This document shows positions 41,549 through 51,225 of a stretch of DNA of 64,000 nt, piece after piece. Every line of letters begins with the position of its first letter. The first letter of the stretch is position 1. The position numbers and the translations under genes are program-made. This DNA is from an uncultured Alphaproteobacteria bacterium (lineage in GTDB: Bacteria > Pseudomonadota > Alphaproteobacteria > HIMB59). The DNA lies in the NCBI GenBank assembly GCA_902521795.1, contig CABYSX010000002.1, positions 1 through 64,000 of the forward strand, in the 5' to 3' direction. The notes beneath the pieces were generated by a model. That model saw nothing but the letters and a program-made list of their open reading frames with translations, searched no databases and was not told where the DNA came from.

Positions 41549-43345
41549 TTACTCAACAGTAACTGATTTAGCCAAATTCCTAGGTTGATCAATGTCAGTA
41601 CCTTCATTAAGAGCAAAATAGTATGAAATGAGTTGAAGAGGAATAGTATAAATGAAAGGTGTGTCAATAAAGTTTTCTTTTGGAAGAATCACATGATGAT
41701 TATTTGTTGATTTATCAGAATTATCTACACTCGATAAAATTATAACTTTTCCATTTCTTGCAACTATTTCCTCAGCATTAGAAATAGATTTTTCATATAG
41801 TTCATTGTCAGGTGATAGGCAAATTGTTAATGATTTTTTATCAATTAACGCGATTGGACCATGTTTCATCTCCCCTCCAGGAAAGCCCTCGCTGTGCATA
41901 TAAGATATTTCTTTCAATTTTAGAGATCCTTCTAATGCAATAGGATATACAATATTCCTACCTATAAAGTAGCATGTATCAGATTGACTCAATTTTTTTG
42001 AAATTTTTTTTGCCTCAGATGTAAAATCTTTTACTAATTTCTTAAGTTTAGAGGGTAGTAATTTTAAAATTTTTGTATTTTTATTATAATCTCTAGTAGT
42101 AATAGCATTAGTCATTTTTCCAATTTCAATAGATAAGTTAGCTAAGCTTAAAATTTGACAAGTAAATGCCTTTGTAGAAGCTACACCAACTTCTTTCAAG
42201 GCATATGTAGGAATAGTTACATCGGCCTCTCTTACCATGCTACTTTGTAGTGAATTAGTAATTACTATAGAGGAGTGTTTATTTTTTTTTACATATTTCA
42301 AAGCCATCAAAGTATCCATAGTTTCTCCAGATTGAGATATAAAAATAAATAATATTTTATCTTCTTTATTAATTTTTTTATACCGAAGTTCGGAGGCTAA
42401 TTCTGATGAAGTATCTAAATTAGTAAATTTATTGAAATAATACTCTCCAACTAGGCATGCATGATATGCTGTACCACATCCTACAAAAATGATCTTTTTA
42501 TTTAAAAATAAATTTTTATATTTACTTTCAAAATCATGAAAGAATTCCTCTGAATAATTTTTTTGTGTTGTTTTTAAAACATCTGGCTGCTCGTGTATCT
42601 CCTTAAGCATGTAATGTTGGTATTTTCCTTTATCATAAGGATTTTGTTTAATTTCATTTTTTTCAAAAATAATTTTAGCTTTATTTAAGCTCGATATTTT
42701 AGACTGTTGTATTTTAATAATGTCTCCATCTTTAAGATGATAAATTTTGTTACTGTATTCTGTCAAGATTGAGGAATCTGAACAGATAAAAGATGAGCCT
42801 TTATTATGAGAAAGAGCAATTGGGCTTCCATTTTTAAGTAAGTAAAAACAATTATTTTTTTTGATAAAAATAACAAAAGCAAAGTTTCCTTTAATCACAG
42901 ATCTAAAAACTCTTATTGCCTCATCTGGATTTTTGTATTTATTTACCAAATATGTAAGAAAATAAAAACTGATTTCAGTATCTGATTGAAGATTTTTTGG
43001 AATTTCAACAAATCTATTTTGAATTTTTCTGTAATTTTCAATTATACCATTACAAACTAAAGTAAGATCGTCATTTGCAAATGGATGGGCATTATTTTTG
43101 CTAACAACGCCGTGTGTTGCCCATCTGGTATGGCCTATGACCCCATAGAAATTTTTATCTGATATATTTTTTGATTTATTTTTTAGTGCAGATATTTTTC
43201 CTACACTTTTTATTGTTTTAATTCGATCTTTTGAGAATAAAGAAATACCAGCAGAGTCATATCCTCGATATTCCAGCTTTTTTAAAATATCTATTGAATT
43301 ATTCTTTAAAGAAGTTGAATTTAAGATACCGACTATGCCACACAT
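41549..43345 (-). CDS. glmS: Glucosamine-6-phosphate synthase (glutamine-dependent)
   Basis: 598 residues. The N-terminal nucleophile is Cys2 (MCGIVGI), followed by the glutaminase domain with 'EYRGYDSAG' and 'GHTRWATHG'. Two SIS domains follow ('FVGCGTAYHA', 'ISQSGETMDTL', 'YIGRN'-like 'FIGRNIVYP', 'EISYMHSEGFPGGEMKHGP'). It makes glucosamine-6-phosphate from fructose-6-phosphate. It overlaps glmU by one base. No glmS ribozyme is possible, as there is no leader. Confidence 0.97.
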   Translation of the reverse strand: MCGIVGILNSTSLKNNSIDILKKLEYRGYDSAGISLFSKDRIKTIKSVGKISALKNKSKNISDKNFYGVIGHTRWATHGVVSKNNAHPFANDDLTLVCNGIIENYRKIQNRFVEIPKNLQSDTEISFYFLTYLVNKYKNPDEAIRVFRSVIKGNFAFVIFIKKNNCFYLLKNGSPIALSHNKGSSFICSDSSILTEYSNKIYHLKDGDIIKIQQSKISSLNKAKIIFEKNEIKQNPYDKGKYQHYMLKEIHEQPDVLKTTQKNYSEEFFHDFESKYKNLFLNKKIIFVGCGTAYHACLVGEYYFNKFTNLDTSSELASELRYKKINKEDKILFIFISQSGETMDTLMALKYVKKNKHSSIVITNSLQSSMVREADVTIPTYALKEVGVASTKAFTCQILSLANLSIEIGKMTNAITTRDYNKNTKILKLLPSKLKKLVKDFTSEAKKISKKLSQSDTCYFIGRNIVYPIALEGSLKLKEISYMHSEGFPGGEMKHGPIALIDKKSLTICLSPDNELYEKSISNAEEIVARNGKVIILSSVDNSDKSTNNHHVILPKENFIDTPFIYTIPLQLISYYFALNEGTDIDQPRNLAKSVTVE

Positions 43346-44625
43346 TATTTATTTATGTTGATTTTATTTTTCTGTTTTGATCTTGCGATAGAAAAGTGAT
43401 TACTTGGTATTGTTTTAGTTATTACAGAGCCTGCTGCGATGTAAGCTTTACTTCCTATTTTGACTGGGGCAATAATAGTGGTATTTGAACCAATAAATGT
43501 GTTATCACCTATTTTGCATTTAAGTTTATTTTTTCCATCATAATTACATGTAATAGTACCGGCTCCAATATTACTATTTACTCCTACAGTTGTGTCTCCT
43601 ATATAGCTTAAGTGATTTACTTTTACCCCCTTAGATAATTTTGATTTCTTAATCTCAACAAAATTACCAATTTTTACGTTATCTGCTATGTCTGCTTCGG
43701 GTCTTATTCTTGCATAAGGTCCAATGGAACAATTTCTACCTATTGATGAGCTTTCAATATAGGAGAATGATTTGATAATAGTTTCATTTTTTATATTTAC
43801 ATTTTTTTTAATGACTACATTTGGTTCAATTACTACTCCTGGGGATATGTTTACATTACTCTCTATATAAACTGTCTCAGGATGGATAATTCTTACACCG
43901 CTATCTAATAAATTTTTCTTTATAAAATTTTGAGATTGTATTTCTAGTTGATTTAATTCTTTTAATGTGTTGGCTCCTGATATCTCATTAGCTTCATTCA
44001 AAAAAGCACTTATTTTGAGATTTTTGTTTACACAAATATTTACTAAATCTGTTATATAAAATTCATTCTTAATTTTATTTTTTTTTATTGATTCTAAATT
44101 TCTTAAAGCTTTTTTTGAAATAAGAAATATACCAGTATTTATTTCATTGATTGATTTCTCATCTTTTGAACAATCATTTTCTTCGGTAATTTTAATAAAT
44201 GATTTGTTTTCCCTAATGATCCTTCCGTATCCTTTTGGATTGTCTACATTTTGTGTTAGTACTGATAATTCGACATTTGACTTTACTCCTTTAGAGAGAA
44301 ATTTAGAGAGTATCTTATAATCAAAAATAGGTGTGTCAGCTAATGTTAATAAATAGAAATCAAATTTTTTGTTATGCTTGTAAAACTGCTTTAAAGCTCC
44401 ACCTGTGCCATCAATAGGATTTTGAATAAATATATTACTATTAAAATATTGTTTATTAGCTTTACTTGACACAATAAATGTTTTTTTTACTTGTTTGATT
44501 TTTTTCAGTGCATCTATATTAAATTGTATTAAGGCTTTACCAGAGATTTCATGTAAAAATTTTGGTTTAGATGATTTAAACCTTTTGCTTTTTCCAGCAG
44601 AAAGAATAATGGCGCAAATATTCAT
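43345..44625 (-). CDS. glmU: GlmU, bifunctional N-acetylglucosamine-1-phosphate uridylyltransferase
   Basis: 426 residues. N-terminal nucleotidyltransferase ('AIILSAGKSKRFKS', in place of LAAGxGTRM) and C-terminal left-handed beta helix with hexapeptide repeats from about 250 ('IGRNCSIGPYARIRPEADIADNVKIGNFVEIKK' region, 'GAGTITCNYDG'). The product, UDP-GlcNAc, feeds peptidoglycan and lipid A (lpxC is in the window). It is somewhat shorter than E. coli GlmU (456). The first gene of the long minus-strand run, diverging from the sua5 gene across 65 bases. Confidence 0.95.
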   Translation of the reverse strand: MNICAIILSAGKSKRFKSSKPKFLHEISGKALIQFNIDALKKIKQVKKTFIVSSKANKQYFNSNIFIQNPIDGTGGALKQFYKHNKKFDFYLLTLADTPIFDYKILSKFLSKGVKSNVELSVLTQNVDNPKGYGRIIRENKSFIKITEENDCSKDEKSINEINTGIFLISKKALRNLESIKKNKIKNEFYITDLVNICVNKNLKISAFLNEANEISGANTLKELNQLEIQSQNFIKKNLLDSGVRIIHPETVYIESNVNISPGVVIEPNVVIKKNVNIKNETIIKSFSYIESSSIGRNCSIGPYARIRPEADIADNVKIGNFVEIKKSKLSKGVKVNHLSYIGDTTVGVNSNIGAGTITCNYDGKNKLKCKIGDNTFIGSNTTIIAPVKIGSKAYIAAGSVITKTIPSNHFSIARSKQKNKININK

Positions 44626-44690
44626 AAAGTTGTAAAATAATATTAATTAATCTTAACAGAATACTAAAAATATATCTAATTATGTAAATT

Positions 44691-45629
44691 ATGCCCATAG
44701 TAATAAAAAGAGACTTATCAGAGGAACTTACTCGTTTCATAAAGACTAAACTACTAAGATATGATTTAGTTGTTTTGCCTACAGAGACTGTATATGGATT
44801 AGCTGGTTTAGGAACTAGTATAAAATCAGCTAAAAAGATTTATTTATTAAAAAAAAGACCCTTAAATAAAAAACTAATATTTCATTGTTCAAATTTAAAA
44901 ATGGTTAATAAATTCTTCAATTTGGATGATGAAAATTTAATTTTAGGTAAAAAATTTTGGCCTGGTCCACTGACACTTGTCTTAAAAAGAAGATCGAAAG
45001 AAATACCCTTATCATTGACCTTAAATAATGAATGTGCTGTAAGAATTCCTAAGAATAAATTTACACTTAATTTGATAGATAAATTAGGTAAGCCACTTGT
45101 GATGCCGTCTGCAAATAAATTTAAAGAATTAAGTCCTATAAATAGTGAAATGGTTTTTAAACAATTTATTGATACTAATTTATTAATAATTGATGATGGA
45201 AAATGTAAAGTTGGTATCGAGTCAACTCTGATCAAAATATCTAACCATAAACTTAAAATCATCAGACCAGGACTAATTTCATTAGAGAATATAAAAAAAA
45301 TTTTACCCTATATGCTTATTAGCAAGAGAGGTAAAAATTTAAGTTTTTCTGGGACTTCAAAAAAACATTATTCTCCAAAGAAAAAAATATATTTAAATGT
45401 TAAACAGATAAAAAAAAAATCAGCTTTTATTAACTTTGGAATGGATAAAAAAGGCCAATTTAAAAATTTAAGTAGAATAGGAAACCTTAAAGAAGCAGCC
45501 CAAAATCTCTATCATTTTATATATTTGGCAGATAATAATGATTTGTACGAGAACATAAGCATTGCACCTATTCCATATAAAAAAATAGGTTTGGCTATAA
45601 ATGATAGGTTACAAAGAGCGTCTAAATGA
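44691..45629 (+). CDS. Threonylcarbamoyl-AMP synthase (Sua5/YwlC type)
   Basis: 312 residues: YrdC domain at about 1-200 ('LPTETVYGLAGLG' near 29-41, 'KRPLNKKLIFH', 'VRIPKN', 'PSANKF') and a C-terminal Sua5 domain. It makes threonylcarbamoyl-adenylate for the t6A37 modification of ANN-decoding tRNAs. It overlaps the next gene by four bases; Sua5 followed by a flavoenzyme is common in Alphaproteobacteria. Confidence 0.93.
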   Translation: MPIVIKRDLSEELTRFIKTKLLRYDLVVLPTETVYGLAGLGTSIKSAKKIYLLKKRPLNKKLIFHCSNLKMVNKFFNLDDENLILGKKFWPGPLTLVLKRRSKEIPLSLTLNNECAVRIPKNKFTLNLIDKLGKPLVMPSANKFKELSPINSEMVFKQFIDTNLLIIDDGKCKVGIESTLIKISNHKLKIIRPGLISLENIKKILPYMLISKRGKNLSFSGTSKKHYSPKKKIYLNVKQIKKKSAFINFGMDKKGQFKNLSRIGNLKEAAQNLYHFIYLADNNDLYENISIAPIPYKKIGLAINDRLQRASK

Positions 45630-46891
45630 AATTTCCAATAAAAACTATTAAAAGAAATAATCAAATTATTGCCTTGCCTAAAAATACATCGGAAGTATCA
45701 AAACTAGTAAAATTTTCTAAGAAAATTAAATATCATATTTTACCCATTGGTGGGGAAACAAATAGGGTCGATGGAACAAAACCACAATTCGAGAAAACAA
45801 TTTTGATAGATTTTAAAAAAATGAATCGTATTGAAGAAGTAGATACAAATAATTTTATAATAACTGCTCAAGGTGGTACTTTGTTAAAAACTATACAAAA
45901 GTCTGCAAATAGTAAGAAGCTACTATTTCCTGTTAATATTGCTCCAAATGATAAATGCACAATTGGGGGAAATATTTCAACTAATGTTGGAGGGCTTCAA
46001 ACTCTAAGGTATGGAAACATAGAAGATCATGTAAATGGTCTAGAAGTAGTTCTAAGTGATGGGACAATTTTAAATTTTTTAAATAAACTAAAAAAAGATA
46101 ATTTTGGACCTAAATTATGGAAATTATTTTGTGGTTCTGAGGGTGTTTTTGGAATTATTACAAGAGCAAGCTTAAAGCTAATTCCTAAAAAAGATTATAA
46201 ATCTACTTATTTAATTCAAATTAATAGTCTAAATAAATCTATTCGATTATTAAAATATTTAAGAAATAAGTATTTTGATAATCTGACGAGTTTTGAAATA
46301 ATCTTTCCACTACCAAGTTCTTTATTGTTTAATGAAAATAAAAATAATTATAATTTAATTATAGAAATACAATCAAATGATAATAAAAATTATAAAAATG
46401 AATTAAAAAAATATTTTAGCTCAATGAATTTAGTAATTAATAAGAGAGAGGATAATAAAACAAAATCATGGATATGGAAAAAAAGAGAAATATTAGTTTA
46501 CAATCAAATAAAATATAATTTTACAGAAAAATTTGACATTTCCTTACCTTTAGACAAGTGGTCAACATTTATAAATAAAATAAACACATTTACCAAAAAT
46601 AATAAAGAGTTCACACCTTATTTTTTTGGGCATTTAGGTGATGGTAATTTACATTGTAATTTCAAAGTTAATCCTTTTACAAAAAAAAACTGTTCTAATT
46701 TATCGAAATTTATTTACGAACTAACAATAAAAAATCAAGGAAGTGTTGCTGCAGAACATGGACTAGGTTTAAAAAAGAATAATCTTTTAAAAAAATATAA
46801 ACCAAATAAAAATTACATATTTTTAAAAAAATTAAAGAAACATTTGGATCCTGATTTTAAATTGGGAAAAAATAAGCTATTTAAGGCTTAA
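45626..46891 (+). CDS. FAD-linked oxidase (GlcD / D-2-hydroxyacid dehydrogenase type)
   Basis: 421 residues. FAD_binding_4 domain at about 15-190 ('PIGGETNRVDG', 'NIAPNDKCTIGGNISTNVGG', 'LRYGNIEDHVNGLEVVLSDG') and FAD-oxidase C domain after it, with 'FGHLGDGNLHCN' and 'AAEHGLGLKK', the catalytic/metal motifs of the D-lactate, D-2-hydroxyglutarate and glycolate dehydrogenase group. The natural substrate cannot be fixed. The unusual 'GGETNRVDG' is close to the common 'GGGTGLVGG'. Overlaps puuB by 15 bases at the 3' end. Confidence 0.88.
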   Translation: MKFPIKTIKRNNQIIALPKNTSEVSKLVKFSKKIKYHILPIGGETNRVDGTKPQFEKTILIDFKKMNRIEEVDTNNFIITAQGGTLLKTIQKSANSKKLLFPVNIAPNDKCTIGGNISTNVGGLQTLRYGNIEDHVNGLEVVLSDGTILNFLNKLKKDNFGPKLWKLFCGSEGVFGIITRASLKLIPKKDYKSTYLIQINSLNKSIRLLKYLRNKYFDNLTSFEIIFPLPSSLLFNENKNNYNLIIEIQSNDNKNYKNELKKYFSSMNLVINKREDNKTKSWIWKKREILVYNQIKYNFTEKFDISLPLDKWSTFINKINTFTKNNKEFTPYFFGHLGDGNLHCNFKVNPFTKKNCSNLSKFIYELTIKNQGSVAAEHGLGLKKNNLLKKYKPNKNYIFLKKLKKHLDPDFKLGKNKLFKA

Positions 46892-48166
46892 ATAATCTTT
46901 TAATTTAAAATAGCTCATCGCTAAAACTAACAAAGGTTTATCTATGACTCCAAATCCTGGAAAATTTTTATGTTTAAATTTTTCAAATAAACTCAAATTG
47001 TTATTTTGATTAGAGATAACTTCGGCAAGCATTTTTCCAACCATAGTTGTTATAGCTAAACCATGACCTGAATAGCCTTGAGCAAAAAAGATATTATTAT
47101 CAATACTTCCAATGTGAGGAAATCTATTTACAGTTATAGCAACATGTCCACTCCAAGTACACCAGGCTTTAAATTTTTCAAATCCAGGTAAGATTTTTCT
47201 AATACTTTTTTTTAAAGATAGTTCTAAATTAATTGGATCTATATTTGAGTAGCTTACACCTCCACCAAAAATCAAATTATTATTCGAGTCTAATCTAAAA
47301 TAATTTAATACAAATAACATATCACCAACTGTTATAGGTTTTCGAAAATACTTATCTAATTCTTTTTTTGGAATTTGTGTAAATGCAGATACATAAGTTT
47401 TGACAGGCATTATCTTTCTTCTTAAACTCTTATTCAAGTCACCAATATAAGCATTACAACAGATAATTAACTTATCTGCCTTTATATTAATATTTTTTTC
47501 AGTATTTATTGTTACTTTATTTTGAGAGTTATATGAGATCACTCCTGTATCTTCAAATATTTTACAATTTTTATTTTTTAATAGCTCTTTTGCTAATCCT
47601 AAACAATAGTTTAGAGGATGAATTTGGCCACATTCTGAGTCATACATTGCAGATTTATAGTATGGACTCTCAAAATACTGTTCCATTTGAGATTTAGAGA
47701 GATATGTCGCTGACTCATAATTGTATTCAGTTTGCAACTGGTCAACATATTTTTTTATTTCTTCGTCATGAGATTTATTAACTGCAGCTTGTATATAACC
47801 TTCAATTAAATCACACTGTATATTTAAATCTTTAATATTTTTTTTTACTTCTCTAACGGCCTCTAATGTGAATTGCCATAATGTCTTAATTTCCTCTTGC
47901 GTATGTTTTTGACCAGAATAATTTTCACCTGAAAAGCCATGTAATAACTGTCCACCATTTCTTCCAGATGCCCCCCAACCTACTTTATTTTTTTCTAAAA
48001 TGACTATATTCAAACTAGGGTTAATCTTAGATAGATACAATGCTGAAGAAATCCCTGATAATCCTGCACCAATGATACAAACATCACATTGTAAGCTCTC
48101 ACTTAATTTGTTAGTATTGACGCTGAATGATTTTGTTCTTGCATAATAATTATCTGAGTAATCCAT
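46877..48166 (-). CDS. puuB: Gamma-glutamylputrescine oxidoreductase-like flavoenzyme
   Basis: 429 residues from the start chosen here (MDYSDNYYARTK), which aligns with the E. coli PuuB N terminus; six further codons upstream are possible. The FAD-binding motif is 'CIIGAGLSGISSALYL' near 30-45, followed by 'GWGASGRNGGQL' and the C-terminal 'FAQGYSGHGLAITTMVGK'. It oxidises gamma-glutamylputrescine to the aminobutyraldehyde. It diverges from the puuA-like gene 40 bases away, which supports the specific call over other DAO-family oxidases. Confidence 0.85.
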   Translation of the reverse strand: MDYSDNYYARTKSFSVNTNKLSESLQCDVCIIGAGLSGISSALYLSKINPSLNIVILEKNKVGWGASGRNGGQLLHGFSGENYSGQKHTQEEIKTLWQFTLEAVREVKKNIKDLNIQCDLIEGYIQAAVNKSHDEEIKKYVDQLQTEYNYESATYLSKSQMEQYFESPYYKSAMYDSECGQIHPLNYCLGLAKELLKNKNCKIFEDTGVISYNSQNKVTINTEKNINIKADKLIICCNAYIGDLNKSLRRKIMPVKTYVSAFTQIPKKELDKYFRKPITVGDMLFVLNYFRLDSNNNLIFGGGVSYSNIDPINLELSLKKSIRKILPGFEKFKAWCTWSGHVAITVNRFPHIGSIDNNIFFAQGYSGHGLAITTMVGKMLAEVISNQNNNLSLFEKFKHKNFPGFGVIDKPLLVLAMSYFKLKDYLSLK

Positions 48167-48206
48167 CAGATACATAAGTATCAAATTTTAAAGGTTAGTT
48201 ATAGCT

Positions 48207-49559
48207 ATGAATGATTATGTTGATTGGTTAAAGAAAAATAAAATTACTGAGGTTGAGTGTATGATCCCTGATAATTCAGGTATTCCAAGAGGTAAGATAC
48301 TACCTACAAAAAAATTTTTAAGTTCAATTGACTCTGGTGGCTTGAGGTTACCTCTTGCTCTATTTAAATTAGCAGTATCAAGAGATGTAACTTATTCAAT
48401 AGATGATCAAATTCTTAATCCTACTGATGGTGATTTTATTTTAAAACCTGATTTTAGCACTCTTAGAACTGTACCATGGTACGATGAACCAACTGCTCAA
48501 GTTATATGTGATGCTGTTGATAATAATGGTAATGTTATAGAGGTTCATTCGAGAGGTATTTTAAAAAAAGTTATAAGTCTTTATGAAAGAATGGGACTAG
48601 AGCCTATTGTTGCTCCTGAAATTGAATTTTATTTAGTAAAAAAAAATAATGACCCTGATAACCCATTGGAGACACCAAGTGGGCAATCAGGAAGAATAGA
48701 AAAAGGAAACCAGTCTTATGGAATCGATGCAGTTAATGAGTTTGACCATATTTTTGAGGACTTATATGATTATTGCGAAGCTCAGGAATTAGATGTCGAA
48801 AATATAAACCATGAAGATGGGCCTGCGCAGATGGAAATTAACTTCAAGCATGGAAATCCTCTTGATTTAGCAGATCAGGTTTTTCTATTTAAAAGAACTC
48901 TACGACAAACTGCTTTAAAACATAATTTATATGCAACTTTTATGGCTAAACCAATGGAAGACAGCCCTGGTAACTCCATGCATATACACCAATCAATTTT
49001 AAAAAAAGGCAAACCAATATTCGTTGATAAAAATCTCAAAACAACAAAACTTTTTGATAACTATTTAGGAGGATTGCAAAAATATTCTAAGTCGTTTTTA
49101 CCTCTCTTTGCTCCTAACGTTAATTCATTTAAGAGGTTAAGAGGTTATTGGGAAGAAGGAACTCCTTTTAATTTAAATTGGGGTTTTGAAAACCGTACTT
49201 GTGGATTTAGAGTTCCAAATTATAACTCTGCTAATCAAGCAAGGATTGAAAATAGATTATGTGGCTCAGACGTTAATCCATATTTAGCAATAGCTGCTAC
49301 TTTATCTGCAGGATATTTGGGTATTAAAAAAAAATTAAAAGCTACACCAGAAACAAAAAAAGCAGCTTATAATGTCAATGTATCATTAACAGAAAGTATA
49401 TATCAATCAATTGATACTTTTTCTAGATCTAAAGAAGCTAAAGAAATATTTGGTGAAACTTTCATAGAATTATTTTGTTCAATTAAAGACTTAGAAGTAA
49501 ATGCATATAATAAAATAATTACAGCTTGGGAAAGAGAATATTTACTTCTTAATGTGTGA
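48207..49559 (+). CDS. puuA: Glutamine-synthetase family enzyme, gamma-glutamylputrescine synthetase-like
   Basis: 450 residues with the glutamine synthetase fold: N-terminal beta-grasp ('MIPDNSGIPRGK'), 'APEIEFYLV' near 134, 'EDGPAQMEINFKHG' near 206, 'SMHIHQSI' near 255 and 'RIENRLCGSDVNPYLA' near 350. It lacks the adenylylation loop of GlnA I-beta. It ligates glutamate to putrescine using ATP. PuuA is preferred over other GlnA-like ligases because of the divergent puuB and the adjacent polyamine transporter. It converges on potI with an 18-base overlap. Confidence 0.82.
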   Translation: MNDYVDWLKKNKITEVECMIPDNSGIPRGKILPTKKFLSSIDSGGLRLPLALFKLAVSRDVTYSIDDQILNPTDGDFILKPDFSTLRTVPWYDEPTAQVICDAVDNNGNVIEVHSRGILKKVISLYERMGLEPIVAPEIEFYLVKKNNDPDNPLETPSGQSGRIEKGNQSYGIDAVNEFDHIFEDLYDYCEAQELDVENINHEDGPAQMEINFKHGNPLDLADQVFLFKRTLRQTALKHNLYATFMAKPMEDSPGNSMHIHQSILKKGKPIFVDKNLKTTKLFDNYLGGLQKYSKSFLPLFAPNVNSFKRLRGYWEEGTPFNLNWGFENRTCGFRVPNYNSANQARIENRLCGSDVNPYLAIAATLSAGYLGIKKKLKATPETKKAAYNVNVSLTESIYQSIDTFSRSKEAKEIFGETFIELFCSIKDLEVNAYNKIITAWEREYLLLNV

Positions 49560-50339
49560 TCGATTAATAAAATAAACACTAATTGCAGCTAATACAACAA
49601 TCAACATTATAATTGCTGATAGAGCATTTACCTCAGGGCTTAAACCTAATCTGACTTTAGAGAAAACCACAATAGGTAAAGTATTAGCGCCAGGTCCAGT
49701 TGTAAAACTAGCAACAACTAAATCATCTAAGGAAAGTGTAAATGCAAGCAGCCAGCCAGATATAATAGAGGGTAATATAACAGGTGCTGTAATTTTCCAA
49801 AAAATCATATTAGGAATTGTTCCTAAATCTTGAGCGGCCTCTTCAATATTCTTATCATAACTACTTAATCTAGATTGAATTATGACTGCTACAAAAGCTA
49901 CTGAGAACGTTATATGTGAAATTAAAACTGTGAGCTGACCTTTTGACGAAGGAAAGCCGATTATATGATTGGATGATATAAAAAATAATAATAAAGACAG
50001 ACCTAAGATTATCTCTGGCATAACTAAAGGAGAAGAACTTAAGAAAATAAAAAAGGGCCTAGCTGGTATTTTTGATATTCTTGTTAATGAAAAACCTATC
50101 ATCACCCCCATAATTGTTGCAAAAGTTGCAGATAAAGAAGCTATTTTTATACTTGTATAAAAAGCCTCTAATATTTGTTCATTTTGGAATAGTTCTTTAT
50201 ACCATCTAAATGAAAATCCCTTCCAAACCATTACTCTTTTATTGTCATTAAATGAGTAGGCAATAAGAGTTAAAATGGGGAAGTAGAGAAAAGAGAAACC
50301 TATAGTTAAAGTTAATATTTTGAAAAAAATTTTATTCAT
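49542..50339 (-). CDS. potI: Polyamine ABC transporter permease, PotI-like
   Basis: 265 residues from the ATG at 50339 (seven further codons upstream are possible but would extend the overlap with potH). Six membrane segments and the EAA loop 'EEAAQDLGTIPNMIFWKITAPVILP' near 180-200 region. With potH it forms the channel of the spermidine/putrescine importer. It is the last gene of the aguA-to-potI operon. Confidence 0.88.
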   Translation of the reverse strand: MNKIFFKILTLTIGFSFLYFPILTLIAYSFNDNKRVMVWKGFSFRWYKELFQNEQILEAFYTSIKIASLSATFATIMGVMIGFSLTRISKIPARPFFIFLSSSPLVMPEIILGLSLLLFFISSNHIIGFPSSKGQLTVLISHITFSVAFVAVIIQSRLSSYDKNIEEAAQDLGTIPNMIFWKITAPVILPSIISGWLLAFTLSLDDLVVASFTTGPGANTLPIVVFSKVRLGLSPEVNALSAIIMLIVVLAAISVYFINRSHIKK

Positions 50340-51225
50340 TCTTAAAATTGTATTTTGCATACATTAATTGAAAAATGACTATTGGAAAAACTAGAATTAC
50401 AATTCCTGACATTGCGAGTGCGCTAGCAACAGGCCAATCTCTATTAACAAAAAATTCATCCCAAATTATTTTTCCAAAATAAAGTTTATCACTACCACCT
50501 AACATCTCTGGAATTACAAATTCTCCAACCACTGGTATAAAAACTAACATACTGCCCGCAATGATACCTGGTAATGATAAAGGTAGGATAACTTTTAAAA
50601 ATGTATTTACAGGCTTTGCTCCTAAATCATTAGCAGCATCAATCAAGTTTAAATCAAACTTAACTAAATATCCATATAGTGGCAAAATCATGAATGGTAG
50701 ATACGTGTAAACTACTCCTAAAATTACCGCATAGTGGTTATGTAGCATTGATATAGGCTCAGTTATAAAACCTAAATGTATGAGAATGGAATTAATAATA
50801 CCAGAACCTTGAAGCAAAACTTTCCAAGCATATACTCTTAAAAGAAATGAAGTCCAAAATGGAATGATAAGCAAAACTAAAAGAATGATCCTTATATTTG
50901 CTTGAGATTTAGCGACATAAAAAGCTATCGGATAGCCAATTATCAAACATAATATTGTTGATGTAAAAGCTAAGGACAATGAATTTAAGTAAGATCTGAT
51001 ATAAAAAGGATCTGAAAAAATAAAAAGGTAATTACTAAGTGTTGAGTCAATTTTAAATCCCTCTTCAGATAAGGAAAAAAGATCTCTATAAGGTGGCATG
51101 CCCCATTCAGATACAGATATTGAAATTTTAAAAATTAAAGCTAGGGGGATAAAGAAGAATAAAACAAGCCAAAAATAAGGGGTAAAAACGAACCAAAAAT
51201 TTTGTTTTTTTAAGTACCTAATCAT
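50332..51225 (-). CDS. potH: Polyamine ABC transporter permease, PotH-like
   Basis: 297 residues from the ATG at 51225, which overlaps the potG stop by 8 bases; a longer frame reaches 51273 but lies inside potG. Six membrane segments, with the EAA motif 'DAANDLGAKPVNTFLKVILPLSLPG' in the C-terminal half. It starts with 'FWFVFTPYFWLVLFFFIPL', typical of PotB/PotH. It pairs with PotI. Confidence 0.9.
   Translation of the reverse strand: MIRYLKKQNFWFVFTPYFWLVLFFFIPLALIFKISISVSEWGMPPYRDLFSLSEEGFKIDSTLSNYLFIFSDPFYIRSYLNSLSLAFTSTILCLIIGYPIAFYVAKSQANIRIILLVLLIIPFWTSFLLRVYAWKVLLQGSGIINSILIHLGFITEPISMLHNHYAVILGVVYTYLPFMILPLYGYLVKFDLNLIDAANDLGAKPVNTFLKVILPLSLPGIIAGSMLVFIPVVGEFVIPEMLGGSDKLYFGKIIWDEFFVNRDWPVASALAMSGIVILVFPIVIFQLMYAKYNFKNE

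Noticed and set aside
41549-43345. glmS ribozyme or riboswitch
   Set aside because: glmS overlaps glmU by one base, so there is no leader to hold one; the ribozyme is also typical of Gram-positive bacteria.
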